64,000 nt of DNA from Mycoplana rhizolycopersici (GCF_013378445.1 NZ_JABXYK010000012.1:62001-126000); one strand, 5' to 3'; positions 34,890-46,332 are shown, counted from the first letter of the stretch. Notes: a model not told the origin generated them from the sequence alone. Made by a program: numbers and translations.

Positions 34890-36143
34890 CTACTTCGCGC
34901 CCTCGACCGCGGCGACCAGTTCCTTGGTGGCTTCCTCGGAGGAAAGCTCGCCGTTGAACTGGCGGGTCACCACGTCATAGATCGCGTTCTTGACTGCGGC
35001 CGGGTTGGCATGGCCGTGCGCCATGGAGCCGTAGAGCGAGCCGCTGGCATTGGCTTCCGCCAAGTCCTTGATGCCCTTCTTGCCGCAATCGTCGAAGTCT
35101 GTGTCCGGAACGTCGGTACGGGCCGGAACCGAGCCCTTGACCACGTTGAAGGCCGACTGGAAGGTCGGGCTTTCGATGGCAGACGCCATGGCGAGCTGGG
35201 CGGGAACCTTGTCGGCGGCGACCTTGAACATTGCGAATTGGTCGGAGTTGAAGGTGACGGACCCCTGAGTGCCGGGGAAGCGCATGCAGACGAAGTCCGT
35301 GCCCGGCTTCTTGCCGGCCTTCAGGAATTCACCCTTGGCCCAGTCGCCCATGAACTGCAGGCCGGCCTTGTCCTCGATGACCATAGCGGAAGCGAGGTTC
35401 CAGTCGCGGCCGGAGAAGTTGTCGTCCACATAGGAGCGCAGCTTCGTCATGCGGTCGAAGGCTTCCTTCATCTGGTCGCTGCCCAGCGTTTCCGGATCGA
35501 GATCGATGAAGGCCTTCTTGTAGAAATCGTTTCCGAGCGAGAGCACGACGGCGTCGAAGATCGTCGCATCCTGCCACGGCTGACCGCCATGGGCGACGGG
35601 CGTGATGCCCTGCGCCTTGAAGTTGTCGAGCAGCGCGATCAGTTCGTCCCAGTTCTGCGGCTCCTTGCCGCCGGCCTTGTCGAGCGCCGCCTTGTTGATC
35701 CACATCCAGTTGGTGGAGTGGACATTCACAGGGGCTGCGATCCAGTGGCCGTCATACTTCGAGAACTGCTGCAGGGCGCCGGGGACGACCTTGTCCCAGC
35801 CTTCCTTGGCGGCGACTTCGTCAAGATTGCCGAGCGCGCCTTCCTTGGCCCAGTCGAGAATGTCGAAGCCGAGCATCTGCACGGCGGTCGGTGCGTTGCC
35901 GGCGGTGACGCGGGCGCGAAGCACGGTCATCGCCTCGGTGCCGCCGCCGCCTGCCACCGGCATGTCGGTCCAGGTGATGCCCTTGGATTCGAGATCCTTC
36001 TTCAGGACGTCGAGCGCAGCAGCCTCGCCGCCGGACGTCCACCAGTGCAGCACTTCCACGTTCTCCGCAGCGCGCGCGGAGACGCCGCCGCCAAGGCTCA
36101 TCATCACCGCGGCGATCGCGGTCGTCGTTACAAACTTGCGCAT
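34890..36143 (-). CDS. ABC transporter sugar-binding protein (family 1)
   Basis: GGGAGG lies 7 bases upstream of the ATG at 36143, which gives a 417-residue precursor with signal peptide [20 protein letters not shown] and cleavage near SARAAENVE. The mature part has [40 protein letters not shown] and [14 protein letters not shown], typical of glucose/mannitol-type binding proteins. It is the first gene of the nine-gene minus-strand operon. Its promoter overlaps a LacI-type operator, so expression is probably induced by the transported compound. Confidence 0.92.
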   Translation of the reverse strand: MRKFVTTTAIAAVMMSLGGGVSARAAENVEVLHWWTSGGEAAALDVLKKDLESKGITWTDMPVAGGGGTEAMTVLRARVTAGNAPTAVQMLGFDILDWAKEGALGNLDEVAAKEGWDKVVPGALQQFSKYDGHWIAAPVNVHSTNWMWINKAALDKAGGKEPQNWDELIALLDNFKAQGITPVAHGGQPWQDATIFDAVVLSLGNDFYKKAFIDLDPETLGSDQMKEAFDRMTKLRSYVDDNFSGRDWNLASAMVIEDKAGLQFMGDWAKGEFLKAGKKPGTDFVCMRFPGTQGSVTFNSDQFAMFKVAADKVPAQLAMASAIESPTFQSAFNVVKGSVPARTDVPDTDFDDCGKKGIKDLAEANASGSLYGSMAHGHANPAAVKNAIYDVVTRQFNGELSSEEATKELVAAVEGAK

Positions 36144-36256
36144 CGATTTCCTCCCGTTTGCAAGTTTCAAAGGCGGGATCCTCCTCCCGCCTGTTCCAGT
36201 CGCCGCCGGCCCTCCGACGATGACTTTGGAGCTACGGCATCAAGCCGCCGGCACAA

Positions 36257-36286
36257 TTTAAAACGTTATAAGTTCCGTCAAGTCAA
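36257..36286 (-). promoter_or_regulatory. Promoter and operator of the nine-gene ABC/GMC operon
   Basis: On the minus strand TTGACT (36286-36281), 17 bases, then TTTTAA (36263-36258) form a plausible promoter. The -10 is covered by TTTAAAACGTT (plus strand 36257-36267), whose AACGTT core suits a LacI-family repressor. The same 11 bases occur again at 36391-36401 in front of the divergent LacI gene. Confidence 0.6.
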
Positions 36287-36380
36287 GCGCGCCACGCAAC
36301 TGCTACCGATCCTTCAAAACACTGTGAATTGCCAAGGTTAATCGCCATCTGTCGATGTTGTCGCGAAGTTGTGCAGTGCG

Positions 36381-36405
36381 TGCAAACCCGTTTAAAACGT
36401 TTGCA
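36381..36405. promoter_or_regulatory. LacI operator near its own gene
   Basis: TGCAAAC (36381-36387) and GTTTGCA (36399-36405) are perfect inverted arms that enclose TTTAAAACGTT (36391-36401), the same 11-mer as at 36257. The site is 109-133 bases before the LacI start codon used here, which fits autoregulation plus control of the divergent operon. Confidence 0.55.
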
Positions 36406-36513
36406 GCGCAGGATTGCCTCCGGCCCGGCCTGTTTGTAAGGTGCCGCCGAAATTGTGCCCCCAAGCTGAAGAAAATCGACGTGCCACGCCGCCAAACGCC
36501 TTCCGAAACCGAG

Positions 36514-37533
36514 ATGACGAAGACCGGCACGCGCGCCGGCAAGCCGACCCTGAGGACCATTGCCGACATGACCGGGCTTGCGGTTACCACCGTGTCCCGT
36601 GCGCTCGGCAACGCACCGCAGATTTCGAAAGCCACGCGCAAACGGGTGCACGAGGTGGCAAGTGAGATCGGCTATCTGCCCGATCGCGCCGCTCAGCGCC
36701 TGAAAACCGGCCGCACCAATGTCATATCCGTGCTGCTCGACCCGCACGAGGAAATCCTCGGCTACGGCACGTCGCTGATGCACGGCCTGGCGCGGGCGCT
36801 GCAATCGACGTCCTATCACCTGATCGTCTCGCCGAATTTCATCAGCGGCAGCAACGTCGACGCCGTCAACTACATCATCCGCAACGGCATGGCCGACGGC
36901 CTGATCTTCTCGCGGACCGAGCCCTTCGATCCGCGCGTGCGCCTGCTGCTGGAGAACGGCTTTCCCTTCGTCACGCATGGTCGGACGGAGTTCACCACCC
37001 CGCACGCCTATGTCGACTTCGACAACTACACCTTCGCCTATGAGGCGGTGCGACGCCTGATTACCAAGGGCCGCCACCAGTTGCTGCTCATCCCCCCGCC
37101 GAAGCGGCTGACCTTCTGCCAGCACATGCTGCACGGCTTCATGACCGCGGTGCGCGAGGCGGGCATCTCGTTCGAGGTGCCGGAGACCGTTGACCTCGAT
37201 TGCCCGCCCGACCAGATCCGCGATCACATGCGCCGGCGGATGGCGCAGGCGGATGCGCCGGACGGGATCGTCTGTCCCGGCGAAGTCTCGGCGCTGGCCT
37301 CGATCACCGGCATGAGTGACTGCGGCCTCACCCTGGGCATCGAATATGACATCGTCGCCAAGCAGACGTCCCAGCTTCTGACGCAGATCCAGCCCAAGGT
37401 GGAGACGATCTACGAGGACCTGACCGCGACGGGCGAGGCAATGGGCGACATTCTCCTGAGGCGCATCGCCGGCGAGGATGCGGCGGACCTGCACGTGCTG
37501 CTGGCGCCGCATTTGAACTTCCCGACGCCCTGA
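36514..37533 (+). CDS. LacI family transcriptional regulator
   Basis: From ATG 36514 the protein has 339 residues: helix-turn-helix LRTIADMTGLAVTTVSRALG (about 13-32), hinge IGYLPDRAAQRLKTGRTNVI, then a periplasmic-binding-protein-like effector domain (about 65-335; ISVLLDPHEEILGYGTSLMH, NGMADGLIFSRTEP, GIVCPGEVSAL). GTG at 36481 with a weak GAAG site would add 11 residues and is a real alternative. It is divergent from the nine-gene operon, and twin operator cores lie between them, so it should repress that operon until an inducer sugar binds. Confidence 0.9.
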   Translation: MTKTGTRAGKPTLRTIADMTGLAVTTVSRALGNAPQISKATRKRVHEVASEIGYLPDRAAQRLKTGRTNVISVLLDPHEEILGYGTSLMHGLARALQSTSYHLIVSPNFISGSNVDAVNYIIRNGMADGLIFSRTEPFDPRVRLLLENGFPFVTHGRTEFTTPHAYVDFDNYTFAYEAVRRLITKGRHQLLLIPPPKRLTFCQHMLHGFMTAVREAGISFEVPETVDLDCPPDQIRDHMRRRMAQADAPDGIVCPGEVSALASITGMSDCGLTLGIEYDIVAKQTSQLLTQIQPKVETIYEDLTATGEAMGDILLRRIAGEDAADLHVLLAPHLNFPTP

Positions 37534-37577
37534 GGGGGCGCAGGCGCCTCCTGCGATAGGGGAGGGAGCGGCTGCGT

Positions 37578-39086
37578 TCATCGCGGCATCCACCAGTTCG
37601 TACGTGCGCCGATGTGCATGTTGAGGGTCTTCGTCTCGGTGTAGTCCTCGACCGCATGGCGGCCGAGTTCGCGCCCGAGCCCCGACTGGCGATAGCCGCC
37701 GAAGGGCAATTCGGCGGCGCCGTCCATGAAGGTGTTCATCCAGACCGTGCCGGCGCGGACACGACGGCCGATCGTCAGGCAGGTGTCGAAATCGCGGCTC
37801 CAGACGCCGGCCGACAGGCCGTAGTCGATGGCGTTGGCGATGCGGATCGCCTCCTCGGTCGACTCGAACGTCAATACGGAGAGAACCGGGCCGAACACCT
37901 CTTCGCGGGCGACCGCCATGTCCGGCTTCACCCCGGAGAGGATGGTCGGCGCCATGAACTGGCCGAGCCCGAGGTCGAGCGGGCTGCCGCCCAGCGCGAT
38001 GCCGGCGCCCGCGTCCTGCGCGCCTGCGACGTAGCCCGCGATCTTTTCGAGGTGCTGCGGCGTGATGATCGCGCCGACCTGGGTCGAGGGATCGAGCGGA
38101 TCACCGACGCGCACCTTCTGCGAAAGCTCCGCGATACGCGCCGTCACCTCGTCGGCGACGTCGCGATGCAGGATCAGCCGCGAGCCGGCATTGCAGCATT
38201 CACCGGCATTGAAATAGGCGCCGAAGACGGCGGCATCGACGAACGCGTCGAGGTCAGCGTCCGGGAAGACTATCTGCGGGTTCTTGCCGCCGAGTTCGAG
38301 GGACACCTTCTTCAGCGTCTGGGCCGCATTCGCCATCGTCAGCCGGCCGACGCCGGTCGAACCGGTGAAGGAGACCATGTCGACGTCCGGATGCGTCGTC
38401 ATCGGGGCGCCGACTGCAGGCCCGGTGCCGGTGACGATGTTGACCACACCGGCAGGCACGCCGGCCTCGATCAGGATCTCGCCCAGCACCAGCGTCGAGC
38501 CCGAGGTGAGCTCCGACGGCTTGACGACGGCGGTGCAGCCGGCGGCCAGTGCAAAGGGCAGCTTCTGGCTGACGATCAGGAAGGGGAAGTTCCACGGCGT
38601 GATGATCGAGACGACACCGATCGCCTCGCGGAGCACGACGCCGAGCGTGCCGTCGCCAAGCGTGTTGTAGCTCTCGCCGTGCAGGTCGCGGGCAAGCGCT
38701 GCGGCATAGCGCCAGATGTCGACGGCGCCGCCGAGCTCGCCCTTCGCCTGGCTGATAGGCTTACCGCTCTCGATCGCGTCGAGAAACGCAAGCTCGTCGG
38801 CGCGCGCCGCGATCAGGTCGGCCGCCTTGAGCAGGATGTTGGAGCGTTCCGCGGCCGTCATCCTCGGCCAGTGGCCTTCGTCGAAGGCGCGGCGGGCGGC
38901 GGCGATCGCCCGCTCGGCATCCTTCGCCGTGCCGGCCTGATAGCGGCTGACGGTAACGCCATGGCCGGGGGCGACACGCTCGAGAGACGCGCCGCTATCG
39001 GAGGCGACCCATGCGCCGTCGATCAGCATGCGGAAATCGCGTGCCTTGTGATTTTGAAGTGCCTTCGGCTGCACTGTGACCGTCAT
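37578..39086 (-). CDS. NAD(P)-dependent aldehyde dehydrogenase
   Basis: The 502 residues are a full-length ALDH: ITPWNFPFLIVSQKLPFALA, cofactor loop FTGSTGVGRLTMANA, the general-base glutamate in SLELGGKNPQIV and the catalytic cysteine in FNAGECCNAGSRL. AGGGAGA lies six bases before the ATG at 39086, favoured over one at 39092. The start overlaps the enoyl-CoA hydratase stop (TGATG). It is the last gene of a CoA-transferase/hydratase/ALDH operon, so it may oxidise an aldehyde linked to a CoA-ester pathway. The substrate is unknown. Confidence 0.92.
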   Translation of the reverse strand: MTVTVQPKALQNHKARDFRMLIDGAWVASDSGASLERVAPGHGVTVSRYQAGTAKDAERAIAAARRAFDEGHWPRMTAAERSNILLKAADLIAARADELAFLDAIESGKPISQAKGELGGAVDIWRYAAALARDLHGESYNTLGDGTLGVVLREAIGVVSIITPWNFPFLIVSQKLPFALAAGCTAVVKPSELTSGSTLVLGEILIEAGVPAGVVNIVTGTGPAVGAPMTTHPDVDMVSFTGSTGVGRLTMANAAQTLKKVSLELGGKNPQIVFPDADLDAFVDAAVFGAYFNAGECCNAGSRLILHRDVADEVTARIAELSQKVRVGDPLDPSTQVGAIITPQHLEKIAGYVAGAQDAGAGIALGGSPLDLGLGQFMAPTILSGVKPDMAVAREEVFGPVLSVLTFESTEEAIRIANAIDYGLSAGVWSRDFDTCLTIGRRVRAGTVWMNTFMDGAAELPFGGYRQSGLGRELGRHAVEDYTETKTLNMHIGARTNWWMPR

Positions 39087-39865
39087 CACCATTCTCCCTT
39101 GAAGATTGCGGGGCGCTTTTCGCTGAAGGCGGCGACGCCTTCCTTCAGGTCGCCCGTCTTGGCGACGAGGATGGAGCCGAGGGCTTCCACCGCGCTGCCG
39201 TTGTCCTCGCCGTTGGCGACGGCGATCATCAGTTTCGAAATCTCGGTCGCGGCCGGCCCGCGCGCGGCGATGCGCGCAGCATAGTCCTGTGCGGCCTGCA
39301 CCGAAACGCCGCTATCCACCACATGGTCGACGATGCCCAGCGTTTCGGCCGCTTCTGCCGTCAGCACCTCGCCGCCGAGCAGCATGCGCCGCACTGCCTG
39401 CGCGCCGAAGCGTTTCACCAGCCGCTGCGTGCCCGACCAGCCGGGCACCATGCCGAGGCCCGCTTCCGGCAGGCCGATCTTGACCTGGCGCTCGGCGATG
39501 CGGATGTCGGCTGCGGCGGCCAGTTCCAGCCCGCCTCCCAGCGCGTGGCCGTTGACGGCAGCGACCAGCGGCATGCGCAGCGTCGCCAGCCGCTCGAACA
39601 CCCGGTGGCCGAAGCGCACCCAGGCGTGGCCGAACTCGTTGGGCTCCATGCCGCCCCAGGCCTTGATGTCGCCGCCGGCCGAAAAGGCCTTGCCTTCGCC
39701 GGTCAGGATCGCGACCCGGACGGTCGCATCTGCCTCGATCACCTCGCAGGCGGCGGCAAGTTCCTTGAGCATGTCGATGTCGAAGGCGTTCAGCTTTTCC
39801 GGCCGCGCGATCGTAAGGGTGGCGATGGGACCGTCGACGGTCACCCGGATGCGCGGCTCAGACAT
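39086..39865 (-). CDS. Enoyl-CoA hydratase/isomerase family protein
   Basis: This 259-residue crotonase-fold protein has the oxyanion-hole and catalytic regions GKAFSAGGDIKAW, NGHALGGGLELAAAADIRIA and PEAGLGMVPGWSGTQRLVKR with glutamates at both expected positions. It hydrates or isomerises an enoyl-CoA. It overlaps the CoA-transferase end by 8 bases and the ALDH start by one, which implies tight coupling. The preferred acyl chain cannot be inferred. Confidence 0.92.
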   Translation of the reverse strand: MSEPRIRVTVDGPIATLTIARPEKLNAFDIDMLKELAAACEVIEADATVRVAILTGEGKAFSAGGDIKAWGGMEPNEFGHAWVRFGHRVFERLATLRMPLVAAVNGHALGGGLELAAAADIRIAERQVKIGLPEAGLGMVPGWSGTQRLVKRFGAQAVRRMLLGGEVLTAEAAETLGIVDHVVDSGVSVQAAQDYAARIAARGPAATEISKLMIAVANGEDNGSAVEALGSILVAKTGDLKEGVAAFSEKRPAIFKGEW

Positions 39866-41471
39866 GGCTCGCCCCCTCGAGGGTTCGTTGCGGCTTGCGC
39901 GGCAGCACCAGTCCAAGCGGCGCGTCGGCGAAGAGGGCTGGATCCATCACCTTCAGGTCGTCGGCAACGATCAGCGGAAATTCCGACTGGTCGAGAATAT
40001 GCGCCTCAAGGTCGACGCCCGGCGCGATCTCGGTCAGCATTACCCCCCTCGGCGTCAGCTTCATCACGCAGCGTTCGGTGACGTAGGTGATGTCCTGGCC
40101 CTGCTCGATGGCGCGGCTGCCGGAGAAGGTGACGTGCTCGACCGCGTTGACCAGCTTCTTCAGCTTGCCTTCCTTCTCGATCACAAGCCTGCCGTCCTCG
40201 ATCCCGAGCTTCGCGCCCGCGTTGAACATGCCGGAGAAGACGATCTTCCTGGCACGCGCCGTGATGTCGACGAAGCCGCCGGCGCCGGCCGTCACATGCG
40301 GCCGGAAGGAGAGCTTGGAGACGTTCACCGAGCCGTCGCGGCCGATCTCGAGGAACGACAGCAGCGACGCATCGAAGCCGCCACCCTGGAAATAGGTGAA
40401 CTGGTAGGGCGAGGGCATGTAGGCGTCGGCATTGGAGGCGCAGCCGAAGGCGAAGTCGAGCAGCGGCACCCCGCCGACGGCTCCCTGCTCGATCACCCAG
40501 GTGACGTCGCCGTGAAGACCTTCCTCCAGCAGGATGCGCGGCACGTTGGCGGAGATGCCGAAGCCGAGATTAACGCAACTGCCGGCCTGAAGCTCCAGCG
40601 CAACCCGGCGGGCGATCACCTTCTGGATGTTGAATCCCGGCACGCGGAACGTGTCGAGCGGGCGCATGATCTCGCCGGAGATTGCCGGATCGTAGAGCGT
40701 CTGCGTTGTCTGCTTCTGGTCGGGATCGACGATCACGTAGTCAACCAGCATGCCCGGCACGCGCACGTCGTGCGGCCGCAGCGACCCGTCCTTGGTGATC
40801 CGCTTGACCTGGGCGATGACGATGCCGCCGTTGTTGCGGGCTGCCAGCGCCTGGTCGAGACCGCCGAGATAGGCGCCCTCGTGCTCGTAGGTAAGATTGC
40901 CGCGCTCGTCGGCGGTGGTGGCGCGGATGATCGCCACCTGCGGCACGATCGCCGGGAAGTAGAGCCAGTCTTCACCCTCGAACGCCACCTTCTTCACGAC
41001 CGGCTCGGCCGCAGCCTTGTCGTTCATCGCGCAGCCCTGGCGGGACGGGTCGACGAAGGTGTCGAGACCGACCTTGGTCAGCACGCCCGGGCGCTTTGCG
41101 GCCGCTTCGCGGTGCATGTCGAAGAGGATGCCGGAGGGGATGTTGTAGGCGGGGATCTCGTTGCCGGTCACCATCTGCCAGATCAGCGGCGGCTCGGAAG
41201 AGGACGGGCCGGAAGGGTAGGAGCCGCCGATGATCCTGGCCAGCAATCCTTTCCGGGCGATGTGGTCGACGCCCTTGATGCCGCTCATGTCGCCGGCCGC
41301 GATCGGATGCAGGGTGGTGATGTTTTGCGGATGCCCGGTCGCCTCGAAGCGCTCCCCGATCGCCTTTAGCATCAGGTCGGGGCAGCCGAGGCCGGAGGAA
41401 GACGACACCGAGACGACGGCGCCGTCCGGGATCAGGCTGGCTGCTTCAGCAAGAGAAATGTGCTTGGTCAT
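39858..41471 (-). CDS. Family I acyl-CoA:carboxylate CoA-transferase, fused alpha-beta (propionate CoA-transferase-like)
   Basis: The 537-residue protein fuses both family-I CoA-transferase halves. The alpha half has AASLIPDGAVVSVSSSSGLG and the beta half has VNLGFGISANVPRILLEEG and VTWVIEQGAVGGVPL, where the catalytic glutamate is expected in IEQG. Length matches YdiF/Pct-type enzymes. It would load CoA from acetyl-CoA or a similar donor onto a short carboxylate, supplying the next enzyme, enoyl-CoA hydratase. It is the first gene of a three-gene operon. Confidence 0.92.
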   Translation of the reverse strand: MTKHISLAEAASLIPDGAVVSVSSSSGLGCPDLMLKAIGERFEATGHPQNITTLHPIAAGDMSGIKGVDHIARKGLLARIIGGSYPSGPSSSEPPLIWQMVTGNEIPAYNIPSGILFDMHREAAAKRPGVLTKVGLDTFVDPSRQGCAMNDKAAAEPVVKKVAFEGEDWLYFPAIVPQVAIIRATTADERGNLTYEHEGAYLGGLDQALAARNNGGIVIAQVKRITKDGSLRPHDVRVPGMLVDYVIVDPDQKQTTQTLYDPAISGEIMRPLDTFRVPGFNIQKVIARRVALELQAGSCVNLGFGISANVPRILLEEGLHGDVTWVIEQGAVGGVPLLDFAFGCASNADAYMPSPYQFTYFQGGGFDASLLSFLEIGRDGSVNVSKLSFRPHVTAGAGGFVDITARARKIVFSGMFNAGAKLGIEDGRLVIEKEGKLKKLVNAVEHVTFSGSRAIEQGQDITYVTERCVMKLTPRGVMLTEIAPGVDLEAHILDQSEFPLIVADDLKVMDPALFADAPLGLVLPRKPQRTLEGASHV

Positions 41472-41701
41472 GATGCGGCCCGAAGTTGGAATTGATCCGG
41501 CGAGGTCGATGCTTGCTGTGCCTTCTCGTCGGCGGGGAGAGGCTGCGCCAGGGGCGGCCGATGGGCGCTTTCCTGGTTCGATTGCGGGGCAAGTCCCGCC
41601 GTTGCCTCGCATGCGCGCGGCGCTTCTCCGCGATTTGGAGACGAGGCCGCTTCCGCTATGGCCACAGTCCGAGAGAGAGTTCGCATCAGATCACCAGCCT
41701 C

Positions 41702-43760
<2,059 letters not shown>

Positions 43761-43805
43761 GGCAAATGCTCCCTTACGGACCTCCTCGTCCGCTTTCGGT
43801 GGGCA

Positions 43806-43834
43806 GGATTATTGGATCGTTCCAAATAAGTCAA
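43806..43834 (-). promoter_or_regulatory. LacI gene promoter with operator in the spacer
   Basis: Minus strand: TTGACT (43834-43829), 17 bases, TAATCC (43811-43806). The spacer is occupied by the palindrome TTGGATCGTTCCAA (43812-43825), the classical position for steric repression. Thirteen bases (GATCGTTCCAAAT) recur in the site at 44246-44263. Confidence 0.7.
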
Positions 43835-43964
43835 GGCCATTTGTGTGTGCGCTGGGAAGGGGAAGCCGCGCCGGTTGGCTGCTTTCCTTCACCGCGTGCT
43901 TGGTGGTCGAGTGGGTATCGATCCGGCCATGACCGACGGCTCAATCTTCCCTGCCTGTCCGTCC

Positions 43965-44097
43965 TTTGTCGTCCCTAGATCATGCTCGGGCTTGTCCGGA
44001 GCATTCGGTTCTCCGCAGTCCATCTCATACTATCTTTTTGATAAGTAATGTGAATTGGTAAAATACCGAGATCCTCGGAGCAAGCCAAAGGATGACG
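43965..44097. repeat. Inverted intergenic repeat pair
   Basis: A segment around CATGCTCGGGCTTGTCCGG (43981-43999) is repeated in inverted, diverged form around CCTCGGAGCAAGCCAAAGG (44073-44091). The spacer of about 60-70 bases is AT-rich. It resembles the CATCCTCGGGCTTGACCCG-type repeats scattered between rhizobial genes. It accounts for much of the 538-base gap between the LacI and DUF993 genes; the rest shows no gene. Confidence 0.5.
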
Positions 44098-44245
44098 TGG
44101 GGGAGGCGGCCGCTACAATGCCGAGAGGATGCCTTTGTTTTGCTGCCGGGTTCACTGCCTGAAGTCGGGCGTTGCTGCGATTGGATCGGCGCAGCCGGCT
44201 TGCCGCGCATCTTGGCAACTCGGTCTCGCCATCTCACCTCTTGCA

Positions 44246-44263
44246 ATTTGGAACGATCTAAAT
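44246..44263. promoter_or_regulatory. Second LacI operator, upstream of the DUF993 gene
   Basis: ATTTGGAACGATCTAAAT is an imperfect 18-base palindrome. Its reverse complement shares GATCGTTCCAAAT with the operator at 43812. It lies 36 bases before the DUF993 start codon, a position suited to blocking that promoter. Confidence 0.65.
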
Positions 44264-44298
44264 TATGCCGTCTCCCCAAACCGAGGAGGAGGTTTCCC

Positions 44299-45465
44299 AT
44301 GCCGACAGTCAACCTGCCGGGCGCGGATGGCAGCATCGCGCCGTACACGCTGACCGGAACGCCGACAGAGAGGCCGAAGGCCCCGCCTGCTTTCAATCGC
44401 ATCGCGTATGCGGCCGCCCACGTGGTCTCGGACCCGTTGCGCGAGACCCGTCCCTGGGAGGCGCCTGCGATCGACTGGGAGGCGACGCTGGCATTCCGGC
44501 ATCACCTTTGGTCGCTCGGCTTTCGCATCGCCGAGGCGATGGACACGGCCCAGCGCGGCATGGGGCTCGACTGGGCCGGCGCGCAGGAGCTGATCCGCCG
44601 CTCGCTTGCGGAAGCCCGGACGCTGCCCGGCGCCGACCTTGCCTGCGGTGCGGGCACGGACCACCTCTCGCCGGCCGACACGCGCTCTCTGGACGACGTG
44701 ATCGCCGCCTATGAGGAACAGGTCGGTTTCGTCGAAAAGCATGGCGGCCGCGCCATCATGATGGCGAGCCGGGCGCTGGCGCGCGTCGCGCGCTCGCCCG
44801 ACGACTACCGCAAGGTCTACGGCCGCATCCTCGGTCAGGCCAAGGAGAAGGTCGTGCTGCACTGGCTGGGTGACATGTTCGATCCGCAGCTGAAAGGCTA
44901 CTGGGGCGGCGACCACTTCGAAGACGCGCTTTCGACGGTGATTTCCATCATCGAGGAAAACGGCGCCAAGGTCGAGGGCATCAAGATCTCGTTGCTCGAC
45001 AATGCCAAGGAGGTGGCGCTGCGGGAGCGGCTGCCCGACGGCGTGCTCTGCTTTACCGGCGACGATTTCAATTATGCCGAGCTGATCGAGGGAGACGGCC
45101 GGAAGTACAGCCATGCGCTGCTGGGCATCTTCGACGCGGTCGCACCGCAGGCGTCGAAGGCGCTCGCCTCGCTTGCGGCGGGCGATGTCGGCACGTTCCG
45201 CGCCGTGATCGAGCCGACCGTGCCGCTGTCACGGAAGATCTTCGAGGCGCCGACGCAGTATTACAAGGCCGGCGTCGTCTTTCTCGCCTGGCTGAACGGG
45301 CACCAGTCGCATTTCACCATGCCGGCCGGCATGCAGTCCGCGCGCGGGATGCTGCACTATGCCGACGTCTTCCGGCTTGCCGACCGCGCCGATGTGCTGG
45401 ACAAGCCGGAGCTGGCGGCTGTGCGGATGAAGAGCCTGATGGCGGTGATGGGCGTAGGCGAATAG
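44299..45465 (+). CDS. DUF993 family protein (aldolase / dihydrodipicolinate synthase-like)
   Basis: AGGAGGAGG six bases upstream fixes the ATG at 44299. The 388-residue protein matches DUF993, a TIM-barrel group related to dihydrodipicolinate synthase-type aldolases: WSLGFRIAEAMDTAQRGMGL, LACGAGTDHLSPADTRSLDD, VVLHWLGDMFDPQLKGYWGG, and KISLLDNAKEVALRERLPDG with a candidate Schiff-base lysine in EGIKIS. The reaction of this family is not known to me. Shared operators tie it to the LacI/Gfo-Idh-MocA pair, so it probably cleaves or processes an oxidised sugar or inositol-like compound. Confidence 0.88.
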   Translation: MPTVNLPGADGSIAPYTLTGTPTERPKAPPAFNRIAYAAAHVVSDPLRETRPWEAPAIDWEATLAFRHHLWSLGFRIAEAMDTAQRGMGLDWAGAQELIRRSLAEARTLPGADLACGAGTDHLSPADTRSLDDVIAAYEEQVGFVEKHGGRAIMMASRALARVARSPDDYRKVYGRILGQAKEKVVLHWLGDMFDPQLKGYWGGDHFEDALSTVISIIEENGAKVEGIKISLLDNAKEVALRERLPDGVLCFTGDDFNYAELIEGDGRKYSHALLGIFDAVAPQASKALASLAAGDVGTFRAVIEPTVPLSRKIFEAPTQYYKAGVVFLAWLNGHQSHFTMPAGMQSARGMLHYADVFRLADRADVLDKPELAAVRMKSLMAVMGVGE

Positions 45466-45636
45466 GCGCAGCACGACCATCGCAGGTCCTTTGGCCGTTC
45501 GCCCGGCCTGCGCACGATCGGGCGGGCGGTCGTCTCGATCGCCGTCCGCCATGTTGCGGTTCGTCGCAATCTGGGCATTTTGCTTTTCCGGCCGGTGCGC
45601 TATCCAGAGCCCACGGCAAACGGTAGGAGAGCGAGG

Positions 45637-46332
45637 ATGACGGCTGCGGACGCCCGGATCGGGGAAAGCTGGAGGGGACCGCTCGCGGCGGAGTTCGAAA
45701 GCCCGTACATGGCGGCGCTGAGAGGCTTTCTGGTCCGCGAGAAGGAGCAGGGAAAGCGCATCTTTCCCAAGGGGGCGGAGTACTTCCGCGCGCTGGACCT
45801 GACGCCACTCGAAGACGTCAAGGTGGTGATCCTCGGGCAGGATCCCTATCACGGCGAGGGGCAGGCGCACGGGCTCTGCTTCAGCGTGCGGCCGGGCGTG
45901 CGCGTCCCGCCTTCGCTCGTCAACATCTACAAGGAAATCTCAGCCGACCTCGGCATCCCCCCGGCACGCCACGGCTTTCTCGAGCACTGGGCGCGGCAGG
46001 GCGTCCTGTTGCTCAACAGCGTGCTGACGGTGGAAATGGGGCGCGCGGCCTCGCATCAGGGGCGGGGCTGGGAACGCTTCACCGACGCGGTCATACGGGC
46101 GGTCAACGAAAACGACCAGCCGGTCGTCTTCATGCTCTGGGGCTCCTACGCCCAGAAGAAGGCGGCCTTCGTGGACCAGACGAAGCATCTCGTGCTGCGC
46201 GCGCCGCATCCTTCGCCGTTGTCAGCGCATAGCGGCTTCCTCGGCTGTCGGCATTTCTCCAAGGCGAATGCCTTCCTTGAGACCCGCGGCCGGAACCCGA
46301 TCGACTGGCAACTGCCGGAACGGGTGGAATAG
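45637..46332 (+). CDS. ung: Uracil-DNA glycosylase
   Basis: AGGAGA lies 8 bases before ATG 45637. The 231-residue family-1 enzyme has the catalytic water-activating loop [40 protein letters not shown] and the leucine-loop region [17 protein letters not shown]. It excises uracil from DNA after cytosine deamination or misincorporation. It is a single gene, with 171 unremarkable bases before it. An in-frame extension to 45580 has no support. Confidence 0.95.
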   Translation: MTAADARIGESWRGPLAAEFESPYMAALRGFLVREKEQGKRIFPKGAEYFRALDLTPLEDVKVVILGQDPYHGEGQAHGLCFSVRPGVRVPPSLVNIYKEISADLGIPPARHGFLEHWARQGVLLLNSVLTVEMGRAASHQGRGWERFTDAVIRAVNENDQPVVFMLWGSYAQKKAAFVDQTKHLVLRAPHPSPLSAHSGFLGCRHFSKANAFLETRGRNPIDWQLPERVE

